Positions 47,669 through 57,847 of a stretch of DNA of 64,000 bases are shown here, one piece after another; the stretch's first letter is position 1; every line of letters starts with the position of its first letter. This stretch comes from Teratosphaeria epicoccoides (lineage: Eukaryota; Ascomycota; Dothideomycetes; Mycosphaerellales; Teratosphaeriaceae). The stretch is taken from NCBI GenBank assembly GCA_021401465.1, contig JADDMT010000040.1, positions 124,001 to 188,000 of the forward strand, written 5' to 3'. Made by a program: the position numbers and the translations under genes. A model generated the notes under the pieces. It was not told the DNA's origin, made no database searches, and worked only from the letters and a program-made list of their open reading frames with translations.

Positions 47669-47952
47669 TTCAGAGGTTGGTGCTGAATTCAGGAGCGCAG
47701 ATCGATGTTCATGTTGAAAGGAAGAAGAACAAGAAAGGGAAGAAATTCTTATACTTGCCGAAGACGCTAGTGCGGCGAGCGGAGGAGTCCGCGCGGAACA
47801 ATGCCGACTATCACATGCTCGTCGCTCCGAGGGGCAACCACTTTTTTTCGACTGCGACTCTCAAAATTCCGACCATACCGAATTGCCAATATCACCGCTT
47901 CGACCGAGCATCGAGCCGTTCGATCTTGCGGTCCTCGCCAAGATCTCATACA

Positions 47953-48410
47953 ATGCCGAGAAGAACTGAGACGGCGTCTGGAGGTCGAGGCGCGAGGGAA
48001 GACCCGCTTGCATTCGGCAGGATCTTCCTAACCGACATGGTCTATGGAGTTCGCCGGGTGTCAGCGGGCACCGTCCAGGAGTGGGCGGTTGCAGCGGCGC
48101 AGCAATTCTTGGTGGGGTTCAAGTAAGAGTGTCTAGACGACGCGCCACGGTCAGTAAAGAGCAACAACTCGCCAGCTCAGTCAAAGTTGATCGGCACTTG
48201 AAGCTGATGACCACTTGCCAGGCGTATCAAATACCTGTCAACGTCTCATTCCCCAGTCATCTTGACTGACCCGCTTGTAGGAACGCAGCACTTATGGAAT
48301 ATCTGGGCCCAGCCCCTGGGAGGTGGGACAAGAAGGTCGAGCGGATTGCCAAGGCTGCCGTTGAGCTCAGCGGCAATGAAGATCCACGAGCTGGCGACTT
48401 GAGTGCATAG
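47953..48410 (+). CDS. Small 99-aa hypothetical protein
   Basis: Exons 47953-48122 and 48281-48410 join across a 158-nt intron (gtaaga donor, cttgtag acceptor) as FLVGFK-NAALMEYLGPAPGRWDKK. The product begins MPRRTETASGGRGARED and ends in a soluble helical segment (ERIAKAAVELSGNEDPRAGDLSA). There is no signal peptide or TM helix. The frame is open further upstream into the array-B trailer, so an earlier start is possible. No family recognised. Confidence 0.5.
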
Positions 48411-48549
48411 GTGAAGACACGACTCACTTTATGCATCAAGACCATTGTCAAGGATTGGCCAGTGGTGGTGCCCGGCCACGATGGTATGACGGTCAGGAAA
48501 GATGGAATATCTCCATAGGAGCATCTGCCGCCTCATCTTCACTGTGATA
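48411..48549. other. Short spacer
   Basis: 139 bases between two hypothetical genes. Nothing seen. Confidence 0.3.
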
Positions 48550-49349
48550 ATGGATTTGCAGGAGAATCCGCAGGGTCACTTCCATCAGATCCTTGGTGGG
48601 CCGCAGGTGTTAAATATGCTCAAGGAGCAATCGTCGCCGAAGGCAAGGCCACGTGGCGGTAAGAAAGAAAACCAGAAGCACCACGCCGCCAAGCGCCTCA
48701 AGAAGTCCAAGTCGACCAAGCCCACCACCAACAATGAGGATGGCAGCGACTACGAAGACTACGACAGGCGCAACCCATCCGGTTTTGAGGAGGCAGAAGA
48801 TCAAGACTTCGGGCCAGACTCACCTGCGGCCCGCCGCAATTCCACCGGAGTAACCAAGCAACCGTCACCCTCGGCAAGCGCACAGCTCTTGTCGACATTG
48901 AGAGCGACTCAAACGTGATTTCCGTTGCCCCGAGAGCCAGCAAGAGCGCCACCCGCCCTGGCCAAACGAAGAAAGGCGTACCCGAGGCGGCAGCACGTGT
49001 AACCAGAACCAAGAAGCGCGTGTCATTCACCCACCAGGCAGATATCGAGCAGGGAGATGATAGCGACCCCGACCGTGCCGCTGTGGCAAGCTTCTTGCAG
49101 ATTGCTCCCAACGCAGTTGAGAGTGCCAAGCGAGTTCCAGAGAAGCTCAAGGCTGCAGTGAACGCAGACTACAAGAGGCCGCAGGAGGAGATCCGTACAC
49201 TGCAGGGCGTGGTGAAGGCTAAGAACGAGGAGATTGGGGGGAGGAGTACCGAGGAGATTAGGGCCAGCTATAGGCGCTCGGAGCAGTTTGGGAGGTTGAA
49301 GGCGGAGCTTGCGGGGTTGAGGCGCGGAAGGGAGGTGTTAAGCGCTTGA
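48550..49349 (+). CDS. Basic/acidic disordered protein with short coiled coil, one frame break
   Basis: From ATG 48550 the frame encodes MDLQENPQGHFHQILGG, then a Lys-rich stretch (GGKKENQKHHAAKRLKKSKS), then acidic residues, stopping at 48918. Coding character continues in the next frame (LGKRTALVDIESDSNVISVAPRASKS...KKRVSFTHQADIEQGDDSD) with a final helical part ending at 49349. One missing base between about 48830 and 48890 would join them. No domain known. Composition (disordered charged half, C-terminal coil) resembles the gene at 44027-45485, but sequence similarity is not clear by eye. Confidence 0.45.
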
Positions 49350-49892
49350 GGGGAGTGATGGGAGATGATGGCGGTGAGTGGAGATGCTGATGTTAACGGC
49401 TTATTCAAGTGGGTGACGGGAAGTGACGGCGGTGATGTCTATGCTGCCTGCCGTTGACGCTTGGCTCAACCGAGTGACTCGGGTGATGGCGCTTCACCAT
49501 TGTGAGCATGGGCTCATGCTGTGATGCTTAGTGACGGCGGCATATGACAGTGTTTGAATAGAGCAGGCGAATGCGTTGATTTGGCGAGTGTTATAAAGCA
49601 TGACAACTGTGGAAGGAGCGTTATGAAGAAGCGAAGTCAGAAATTCATGTGCCTGCCAATCACCCGACTAGCTTTGCCCGCAGCCAATGAGATCAGCACA
49701 TTTTAGTTGAGGTCTTGCCCGAATCGTTTTCGTTTGCGGCTCAGAAAAAGCTCCGACGTAACAACCGCTCCTTTAACGCTGCGATATCCATCAATACCAC
49801 TCACCACTCTACTCAAATTCATACCAGCTCACGTCAGCTGTCACGAGACCCACGACACTCCTACCCTACACACTGCGACGAAATCATATACA
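49350..49892. promoter_or_regulatory. Phosphate-carrier upstream region
   Basis: 543 bases rich in GTGATGGCGG-like words at its left end. The right end is the leader of the carrier gene. No gene seen. Confidence 0.4.
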
Positions 49893-51076
49893 ATGAGCGG
49901 CACCGCGACCAACCCGCCAACGTCTACGGGCAGCGTCAAGCTCGATGCGCTGAAGCAGAAGGGCGAGGCGCTGGCCCAGCCCAAGAAACTCTCTGGCGTC
50001 GACCTGTACTCGCGCTTCGCCTTCGCCGGCGCCGTCTGCTGTTCCGTCACACATGGTGCCATGACACCCGTCGATGTGTAAGTATCAAAACAAAGAAGAA
50101 AGAGCTGGGAAAGCAATAATTATCAATGAATATACGCCTCTGATACCATTGGTCCACAGCGTCAAGACTCGCATCCAACTCGACCCCGTCACCTACAACC
50201 GCGGCCTGATCGGAGGCTTCCGCCAAGTGATCCAGAATGAAGGCGCCGGTGCCCTCCTCACCGGCGCCGGCCCAACCTTCGCCGGCTATTTCCTGCAAGG
50301 CGCGCTTAAATTTGGCGGGTACGAGTTCTTCAAACAACAATCCATCTCGCTGCTCGGCTACGAAACCGCCAGCCAGAACCGCACCGCTGTCTACCTCGGT
50401 TCCTCCGCGCTCGCCGAGTTCTTCGCCGATATCGCCCTCTGCCCGCTCGAGGCCACCCGTATCCGTCTCGTGTCTGAGCCGGGCTTCGCCAATGGCTTGT
50501 TGGGTGGCTTTAGCAAGATTGCCAAGACGGAGGGTCTGGGGGGTTTCTACAGTGGTTTCGGTCCGATTTTGTTCAAGCAGTAGGTTGAGAATAAGCAAGC
50601 ACAGCATAATGGAAGGTACTGACGACATTAGGGTTCCCTACACCATGACCAAGTTCGTCGTCTACGAAAAGGTCGCCGAGTACGCCTACGCCAACCTCTT
50701 CGACAAGGAGAAGACCAGCGCCGGCATGAACACCGCCATCAACCTCGGTTCCGGTCTGATTGCCGGTTTCGCCGCTGCCATTGTCTCTCAGCCCGCCGAC
50801 ACTATGCTTTCCAAGATCAACAAGACCAAAGGTCTTCCGGGAGAGGGCACAGTCAGCCGTCTGGTCAAGATTGCTGGCGAGCTTGGCTTAAGGGGATCCT
50901 TCAGCGGTATTGGCGCCCGTCTGTTCATGGTTGGTACTTTGACTGCTGGTCAGTTCGCCATTTACGGCGACATCAAGAAGTGAGTGAAGATCTGGAATAT
51001 GCAGAGTGAGACATTTCAGGTTAACCAGATTTACAGGGCCATCGGTGCCGTTGGTGGTGTCGAGATCGCCAAGTAA
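49893..51076 (+). CDS. MIR1: Mitochondrial phosphate carrier
   Basis: Inner-membrane carrier that imports phosphate with a proton for ATP synthesis. 330 aa from four exons: 49893-50077, 50160-50579, 50632-50979 and 51037-51076. The three carrier repeats show PVDVVKTRIQ, PLEATRIRLV and PADTMLSKIN, the PxD/ExxK/R signatures, each followed by the matrix-helix glycines (GAGPTFAGYF, GFGPILFKQV, GIGARLFMVG). SRFAFAGAVCCSVTHGAMTPVDVVKTRI is characteristic of the phosphate-carrier subfamily. There is no long cleavable presequence, as in fungal Mir1. The last 40-nt exon supplies KAIGAVGGVEIAK. An in-gene TAG at 50580 is inside intron 2. Confidence 0.96.
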
Positions 51077-51729
51077 GCGTATTACGAGTCCGCGGAAGAA
51101 ACAGGAGAGGGGAGATGAAGGGGCAGAGGTGATGAGGCAGGGAGCAATCTCTGGCAAGAGCATGATCATGGTGAGGTGGAGACGGAGACGAGAGACCTGA
51201 GAAGAGCATCTGGCGCGGCGTTCGATATCCTAATGAGCGCGAACTTCTTCCAGGGGAAAGTGCTAAATGATAGAAGAGGAGACGCGTCACATAAGTGCAC
51301 ACGCGCATCCGAGCAAAGCGTGTCTTGTGTATATCATGGCGGCTGGGATGAGCATCAAATCGCATGATTTCAAGACCTTTTTACAAACCTGTGCAGACCC
51401 GTGTCGCTTCACACGTGTTGTTCCTCTCAGCAGGTCCAACGCTCGCAACCGACCCATGTGATGAGCCCACACGGCAAATGAAAACCCCCATGTCCCAGAT
51501 TATTCCAATCAAGCTTCGACTGCGTTCAACCGCAACCCTTTGACAGCCATTAGCGTCCGCAGACCTTAAACCAATGGCTGAAGAACATTACAAAAACAAT
51601 ACTAGGCGATACGATGCAGAAATGACGGGACAACGATTGCCAGAGCACTCGTTTGAGCTACTGTACTCGCTCCGACGACCTAAAAGCTACCGAACTCATC
51701 AAACCACAGATTCCTCTCGACACGCCGTG
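51077..51729. other. Convergent intergenic spacer, no gene seen
   Basis: 3' UTRs of the phosphate carrier and of ALO1. Confidence 0.4.
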
Positions 51730-53562
51730 CTACATCTTATCAAACACCTTCGTGCCCGCCCACCCTTGATGGGCATTCGCATGATACCTCTTCTCATCGC
51801 GATCCGTCAAATTGCCCTCATCCTCCTCCTCCTCCTCCTCCTCCTCCTCCTGCTCCACCTCACCACCGTTGAATAAAGTACTACTCTCCGCTTCACCACC
51901 GTGCACCATATCAAAGCTCTCGCCACTGCTACTCGCAATACTCGGACTCTCCGTCTTCTCGAACAGCGCGGAGCTTTTGTCTTCGACGTCGCCTGGCCCG
52001 CTCGTAGCCGCAGGGGCAAATGAAGTGATAGCACCACGCCATGCTTGGCAATCGCCAGGCCTCGCAGCAGATCTCGCGTCTTCTTTCTCAAGGAGAGGGA
52101 AGAGCGAACTGGTTTCTTTCCCCAGCCCGAGAGCTTGTTGATGCCATTCGCCCAGGAACATGCCTTCGGGATCTGCTTCATTCCGGATCTGAATCCATTT
52201 GTGCAGGTTCGAGCCGAAAGATTGCTCGATGTAGGAGTGGGACGTGAATTGCCAGTTCTTCGCATAGTGAGGCTTCCCGCCCATTTCGCGCATGAGCCAT
52301 TCGAACGCTTCGTAGTACCGGTCTTTGCATGGTGGATCGCGGAGGTAGGCGCGGTAGAGGGTTGCGTTGAGGTAAAGAGTTGGACCGTCGGGGTTCGTGT
52401 TGTCAAGGTAGGGGCGTGGTTGGAAACGTGAGGTGTCGCTTACACGGACTTCGATGGGGCAGTGCACGTAGAGGCCTTTATTGGAGAATGGTATGCGGCC
52501 ATGGTCGCCGGTGCGAGTGATCCAGTCTGAAAGGCGGGTGATGGCTTCTGGTCCTCTTTCAAGCGGGAGAGCCCATTCGTTGACGAATTGTGAGTAGAGG
52601 CAGTTCATCAGAAGGCCTGTTTGGAGTGGTTCGACCGCGCTAGTAGTTTGGCCCGCGGAGAAGCCGTATTGCATGCCGAAGACGAACCATTCGACCCAAG
52701 GGAGGATGGAGGGAATGTAGTTTGAGATCCAGAGGAGGGTGTGGTAGGTGTGGAAGCCGACGCTACCGCCGTAGAAGTTGGCTTCAGGTGCTCGGAGGGG
52801 TTTGGAGGTTTTGGTGGCGCTCCAGACGATTGCGCGTTTCATGTATGGCATCCACCATACTCGCGTGAACTCCTTGGAGCTCCAGAGAGATGTGTCCCAC
52901 GTCGCCAAGATCTTGCTCAAGGGCTCGAGAGTCTGCATCCATTCAATATTGCACGAATCCGCCATCTCATACTCCACCTCCACAATGATTCCCAATGCAC
53001 CCAAACTAATCAACGCCGCCTTAAACAGCTCCTGATTCTGATCCCTCGAACACCTCACCGCCTGTCCATTCGCCAACACGATCCTCAAACTCCTGACACT
53101 CTCACTCAACAACCCATGCTTCAACGAGCTCCCATGCGTCGCCGTCGCGATCGCACCCACAATACTCTGCTCATCAATACTGCCCAAATTGGGGACCGTC
53201 AAGCCCACCTTATTCGCCTCCTCATTCAATTTCCTCAATCGAATGCCACCCTCCACCACTAACCTCTTCCGCTCCTGATCAATCTTCAGAACGCGATTGT
53301 AGTGATCCAGATTCACCATCCATGACGACGTACACGTGAGGATTGAAGGACTGTGCGCGCATCCGACTACGACGATGCGCCGGCGGCATTTGCGGGCGAG
53401 ATTGACGATTTTCTGAATCTCGGCGAGGGAGTGCGGTGTCAGGTATAACTCGGGACGGCAGGAGAAGGTCTTGGCCCAGGTGTAGTGGGTGTGTTTGGTC
53501 GAGGCGCGGAAGGTGATCGACGGGTCGCTCTTGGCGAGCTCGCGTTGGATTGTTGGGTCCAT
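51730..53562 (-). CDS. ALO1: D-arabinono-1,4-lactone oxidase
   Basis: Last step of D-erythroascorbate synthesis: oxidises D-arabinono-1,4-lactone using FAD and oxygen at the mitochondrial membrane. 610 aa, one exon. The FAD-binding PCMH domain has RIVVVGCAHSPSILTCTSSWMVNLDHYN, where H70 is the expected covalent FAD attachment site, and GGIRLRKLNEEANKVGLTVPNLGSIDEQSIVGAIATATHGSS. The ALO C-terminal domain ends with KPHYAKNWQFT and DPEGMFLGEWHQQ. Beyond that, about 120 extra residues are acidic and disordered, with a Glu homopolymer. The ATG at 53562 (MDPTIQ) is used because upstream in-frame codons offer only GTG. Confidence 0.93.
   Translation of the reverse strand: MDPTIQRELAKSDPSITFRASTKHTHYTWAKTFSCRPELYLTPHSLAEIQKIVNLARKCRRRIVVVGCAHSPSILTCTSSWMVNLDHYNRVLKIDQERKRLVVEGGIRLRKLNEEANKVGLTVPNLGSIDEQSIVGAIATATHGSSLKHGLLSESVRSLRIVLANGQAVRCSRDQNQELFKAALISLGALGIIVEVEYEMADSCNIEWMQTLEPLSKILATWDTSLWSSKEFTRVWWMPYMKRAIVWSATKTSKPLRAPEANFYGGSVGFHTYHTLLWISNYIPSILPWVEWFVFGMQYGFSAGQTTSAVEPLQTGLLMNCLYSQFVNEWALPLERGPEAITRLSDWITRTGDHGRIPFSNKGLYVHCPIEVRVSDTSRFQPRPYLDNTNPDGPTLYLNATLYRAYLRDPPCKDRYYEAFEWLMREMGGKPHYAKNWQFTSHSYIEQSFGSNLHKWIQIRNEADPEGMFLGEWHQQALGLGKETSSLFPLLEKEDARSAARPGDCQAWRGAITSFAPAATSGPGDVEDKSSALFEKTESPSIASSSGESFDMVHGGEAESSTLFNGGEVEQEEEEEEEEEDEGNLTDRDEKRYHANAHQGWAGTKVFDKM
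51820..51853. repeat. CTC/GAG trinucleotide repeat inside ALO1
   Basis: A near-uninterrupted (CTC)n on plus encodes about ten consecutive Glu residues in the ALO1 tail. Confidence 0.9.
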
Positions 53563-55357
53563 CTTGCCGGCTCGAATGTTCACCGTACGTGATACTTCAG
53601 CCGCGACTGTTCAGACTCGCGTTGAGCTGCATGGTGTTTGTGTACGTAGCTACTGGTAAGCCGCACAACGTTCATGCATGTGCTCGGCCAGCGGCGGGGC
53701 TGATGGCTGATGAATGACGCTATCTAGCAATAAGTCGAAGAGAGATGGCCCCGCTACACGCGAATAAGGAAGGCACGATCTCTTTTCAGGCTACACATTT
53801 CCCTTACGGTCGATGGTATTCTTCGAATGGATGATATATCAGCGAAGTACTCGGGCATCTCGCAAATGGACGCATTTGTTCCATGTAGCAGCATAACATC
53901 ATTAACAGGGCAAGTCAGCCATGCTCTTCTAGGGAATCGACGATGCAACTCGAACTGGAAGATTGAGCCATGTGGCTACCCAATAGCATAACCCGACGGC
54001 TTGAGGGCTTTACCGACAAGTCATAAATACCCAAGCACACCGTCTTGTGACATACGTGGAACTTGGCTGGGCTTACCTACTAGAGCCTTAAGAGCACCAG
54101 CACACAGGTGCTCATCGCGCGAGTTCCCCAAAAGATCCTGTGCACATGCCGTCGAGACCGTGCCGGTGACGCTTCACAAGGCTGGTGTCTCCTGATTTTG
54201 GGACCTGATCTGCCACCCGGAGGTCGTCAGTGCGACCTCATGGTCGAGGCGAGGGATCGACCAACGTGGGAAACTGTCCAAGGCTGGGAGCTCATCCTTC
54301 CTCATGTGATCGTCAGACCGGTGACTGGCTACCTCACTTTGGCAGAGGTGATTGCATTGGAAGATGCGCTTCCAACTACCTCCTTCACATTTCTCGCCTC
54401 GTATCTGCCCTTCCTGGGAGTTCCGGGACCTTTTTCAAAATTGAATGACAGGGCAAACAGAGCATCCAGCTTCGTCAGCATAGCTCGCTCGGAATCCTGG
54501 ATCGGCTCGGCATCTGGCCATGGTCAAACAAGACAAGCCTCAGGAGCCATTTCGCGGTCGTCTCCGCTGTCTTGTAGAAGGACCGAAGAGACAATCACGG
54601 AGACTGGCTGCTCGATGTCCAAATCGCGAAGCATCGTAAAGGGCTTCGAACTCCCCACGGGCTCCCCAATTTTCTCCGAATTCTTTTAGCTGAAAGCCTT
54701 TTTGCACATCTTTTTGCTGGAGTTTGTCATGTCTGCATCTCAGTGGTTCTGCACCCGGTGAAAGCATCGTCAGCTACGACCATAGCACGGTCATCTGCTG
54801 GACAACCCTCATGCACTATCCAGATTTGACGCGCTGGATCACTGGCTATGTCTTTTACTGCTGTGCCTCAGCTGCTGGCCAAGTCTTAATCAGTGCGGGC
54901 GTACAACCCAGCTGGCCGCGAGTTGCCACTTAAGACACCGAGTCAAGGTGCCAAAGGTGTTCGTACGGATATGGACACGACACGGTTCATGTTTGCCCAG
55001 CAAAAGAGCCTCATTGACAGGAATGTGCATGTTGATCAGGTGCTCATGTGATGCGGTTTTCTTTCGTGCCACTCTGACGTTCTGTCATGATTCACCTTTG
55101 CGGCCTTGCTACTTACAACTCCACGGCGGCAACTGCTCGGTCTATTCTTTTTGTCAGGCATCGCAGCGGATCTTTGTCTTACCAGGCACTGTTGGACCGC
55201 GTGAAATGCAATATCCCTGCTTTTGCTGACGGTTGCAATCCATACTTATCGCTGGTAGAAGCATATGTAAATCAGAAGCTATCTCTCTCGGATCAGCTTT
55301 TAGAATCTTCATTCTGTTCTCGCTCTGCTGTCAGTCCGAAGCACAGGTCGTGCTTTA
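53563..55357. other. 1.8-kb intergenic stretch, no gene seen
   Basis: Between ALO1 (its promoter side) and the 3' end of the MFS gene. The longest plus-strand frame (54108-54689) has a few protein-like stretches but no family match or exon support. Confidence 0.4.
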
Positions 55358-57196
55358 TCAGTCATTGCCTACTACAGCATCCATCCTTCTGTCCATCTCA
55401 ACTCTCCATCGGCTGCCGTATCGCTTCATCGCACTGATCGTCGCAAAGCCCGACACCAACGCTATCGCCGCCACGCCCGTGAACAACCATCCGTCCCCGA
55501 TGGCGTCGATGAGCGGACTCGTAACAATACACCCAACACAACTAAAAATATTCCGACAGAAATTGTTCAGCGCGACACCATTGCTCGCCTTCCTCGGCAT
55601 GAACTCCGTCAACATCGTCGTAGCCATGGCGAATATCAGCATCGAGCCTACGCCGAAGAAGAAGTTCGCGACCATCGGTACTGCGACACTGACGCCGTAA
55701 TTTGCACCCCAGCCGTACCACACCAACGCAAAGGGCCACATTGCGGCGCCTAACCATGCGTTCTCCTTCATGCGGTCCTCGGGTCTGAAGATCAACTTCC
55801 CAGACTCGGCATCGTAGCGATTCGCCTTGTGGGCTTCACGGTGCATGATCTTGTCCACCCAGCGACCGCCGTATATCGATGCTAGGATGTACCCGAAGGA
55901 GTTCGGGAGGTAGAGGAGGCCGATGATGAGAGCGGAGTAGTTGTACGGTGGCGCGGAGAAGGTCTGCTGCACGCTGATGTTGAGAATGTAGAGGGAGGCG
56001 AAGGTGACGGTGGAGTAGTAGACGGAGATGGCGACGGCGGGGAATCGGAGGTAGAGTATTATCCGTAGTGGGTCGATGAAAGCGCGGCGCAAGAGGGTCC
56101 AGTATTTGCGGCTTTTCATATGGATGGACCGCTTGGTCGTGGTGCGCGTCAGAGCAGGCCTATCCGTTTTCTCGTCGACGCTGGCGTTGATCGCAAACTC
56201 CTGCTCAACTTCCGCCTCCGCCTCCTCAGCAAGCGACTTCCTCTTCCGCAAAGTCTCCGGCAAACAAAACAGTATGATCAGGCCAACGCACGCGCCAAAA
56301 ATCGCCATGAAATACTGCGCCGACCTCCAGCCAAGCCCTTGCGCCAGTGCGCCACCGATGATGGGTGAGAATAGCGGTCCACACAACGGCCCCAGATAGA
56401 AAATCCCCATCGCCCTCCCCCTCTCCTTCACCTCCCAGATATCCGACACAGTCCCCGCGCCGACCGCCTGCACGCTCGCCGCCGCACCACCCGCCAAACA
56501 CCTCATGACTATGAACATCGCAATATCCGTACTCACACCCGCCAGCGCATTGAAAACGGCAAACAGCACAAACGAAACGAGGTAAATATTCCTCCTCCCC
56601 AGTGTCTCCGAGAACGACGACCACCAGAGCGGGAAAATGGACATGGCGAGCATGTACAATGCCACACTTAGATTCACGACGGTCGGTGTGACGTGGAAGG
56701 CTGCGGCGATGTCGACGAGGGCGGGGAGCACGAGCGAGGAGCCCATGGGTGCTGCGGCGCCCGCGACCGCGATGATGAAGGTTATCGTCCATTTTTTGCC
56801 GCGGGTGTAGGCGTAGGGATTATCGACTTCGGCCATGATGCAGAGGCGGGGCAGGAGGCCGCGGCGCGAGGTGAACGGGATTTTGGTGGCATTGGGCGTG
56901 ACGGAGCTGTGGGCTGAGGGCGTGCGATGGCGGGAGGCGCTTTGGTGGTTGTGGAGTGAGTCTGGGGCGGTGGTGAGGGAGGAGGGCGAGGTGTGGGATC
57001 GTGAGGAGCTCGAGTGGCCGCGTTGAAAGGGTCCGAGGACGGCTGAGTCTTTAGCGAAGGGGAGGGGTGTGGCTTCAATGTTGGGTACTTCGATCTTGTC
57101 TCTGGTGGGTGCTGGTGATTCTGCGGTTGACGATTCAATGTGATCCATTCCTTCCTCCAGGTCTGAGGAGTCGACTTGCTCAGTGCTTGTACCCAT
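55358..57196 (-). CDS. MFS drug:H+ antiporter (DHA1), multidrug or polyamine type
   Basis: 612 aa, one exon, ATG 57196. About 130 residues of Ser/Pro-rich cytosolic N-terminus precede 12 predicted membrane helices. The first helix starts at WTITFIIAVAGAAAPMGSSLVLPALVDIAAAF. The loop 2-3 signature appears as SETLGRRNIYLVSF and the motif C region as GPLCGPLFSPIIGGALAQGLGWRSAQYF. The long central loop (LRKRKSLAEEAEAEVEQEF...) and the NNFCRNIFSCVGCIVTSPLIDAIGDGWLFTG segment are typical of the fungal Qdr/Dtr1-type DHA1 exporters. Substrate not predictable. The codons upstream of 57196 are in frame but start at no better Met. Confidence 0.92.
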   Translation of the reverse strand: MGTSTEQVDSSDLEEGMDHIESSTAESPAPTRDKIEVPNIEATPLPFAKDSAVLGPFQRGHSSSSRSHTSPSSLTTAPDSLHNHQSASRHRTPSAHSSVTPNATKIPFTSRRGLLPRLCIMAEVDNPYAYTRGKKWTITFIIAVAGAAAPMGSSLVLPALVDIAAAFHVTPTVVNLSVALYMLAMSIFPLWWSSFSETLGRRNIYLVSFVLFAVFNALAGVSTDIAMFIVMRCLAGGAAASVQAVGAGTVSDIWEVKERGRAMGIFYLGPLCGPLFSPIIGGALAQGLGWRSAQYFMAIFGACVGLIILFCLPETLRKRKSLAEEAEAEVEQEFAINASVDEKTDRPALTRTTTKRSIHMKSRKYWTLLRRAFIDPLRIILYLRFPAVAISVYYSTVTFASLYILNISVQQTFSAPPYNYSALIIGLLYLPNSFGYILASIYGGRWVDKIMHREAHKANRYDAESGKLIFRPEDRMKENAWLGAAMWPFALVWYGWGANYGVSVAVPMVANFFFGVGSMLIFAMATTMLTEFMPRKASNGVALNNFCRNIFSCVGCIVTSPLIDAIGDGWLFTGVAAIALVSGFATISAMKRYGSRWRVEMDRRMDAVVGND

Positions 57197-57847
57197 TTTT
57201 ATTGTCAAGCCGAGAGATGTGGACCATGCCAACAGATACTGATGCCTGCTGTGGACAACATGCAGTTCAAGAGTCACTCAAATTTTCCCCTTACTCATTC
57301 ATGACTGAGGCCGTATCTTCTTTCTGCTCTCGTGCATCCCATCGCGTAGTTCAGGCCCCCGTTTCTGCCATCCTGAAGTTGAAAGGAGCGAGGGAAGCTC
57401 AGACAAGTTGAAAATGACCTACTGCACCACCTACCTTCCTTCGCACAGCCATTTGCTAGCAGTATTCTGCTTGCCCGCAGGAAGGCGGCTGTCATCGTGA
57501 TGGCTGCGATGTCCGTGCCGGTATGCCGAAGAGCTCTATGTGGTTGGCCAGCCATTTTTGCCCTTTTCCGCTGCATATCCGCGTACGCTGTTCAACCAAT
57601 GATGAACTGCCGAATAGCTGTAACAGCGACATCGCTTGCATCAATAAACTTCAAACCATGGGAGCTGTCCAACGGAGAAGAATCATGAGAAGTGAACTGT
57701 TGTGACGACGTCAGGGAAGTCAAGCTTAAGAAGTGCTTAGCCTGAGCTTGTTTTTGTTGATAGCCGAGGCCTATATACTGTTATTCTCTTGACAACATTT
57801 TCTTGTTGTTGACCTAATGTCCCAGAAGACGACTTGCAGCACTAACC
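57197..57847. promoter_or_regulatory. Divergent promoter region
   Basis: 651 bases between the MFS exporter (minus) and the methyltransferase (plus). No specific motif recognised. Confidence 0.4.

Larger units (their letters stand above)
45486..47952. other. Intergenic, leader relic and repeat array B
   Basis: 2.4 kb without a clear gene. A diverged leader plus partial repeat unit lies at about 46385-46660, a closer leader copy at about 47030-47200, array B at 47204-47668 and its trailer at about 47700-47800. Confidence 0.6.

Noticed and set aside
43499..47670. CRISPR-like reading of the repeat arrays
   Set aside because: Units are ~110-117 bp with diverged interiors and no short identical repeats separated by unique spacers, and the DNA is fungal nuclear.
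50580..50582. TAG stop after FKQ in the phosphate carrier
   Set aside because: It lies inside a normal intron (50580-50631) that joins FKQ to VPYTMTKF in frame.
54108..54689. 193-codon plus-strand frame
   Set aside because: A few plausible stretches but no family match, no introns and unusual composition.
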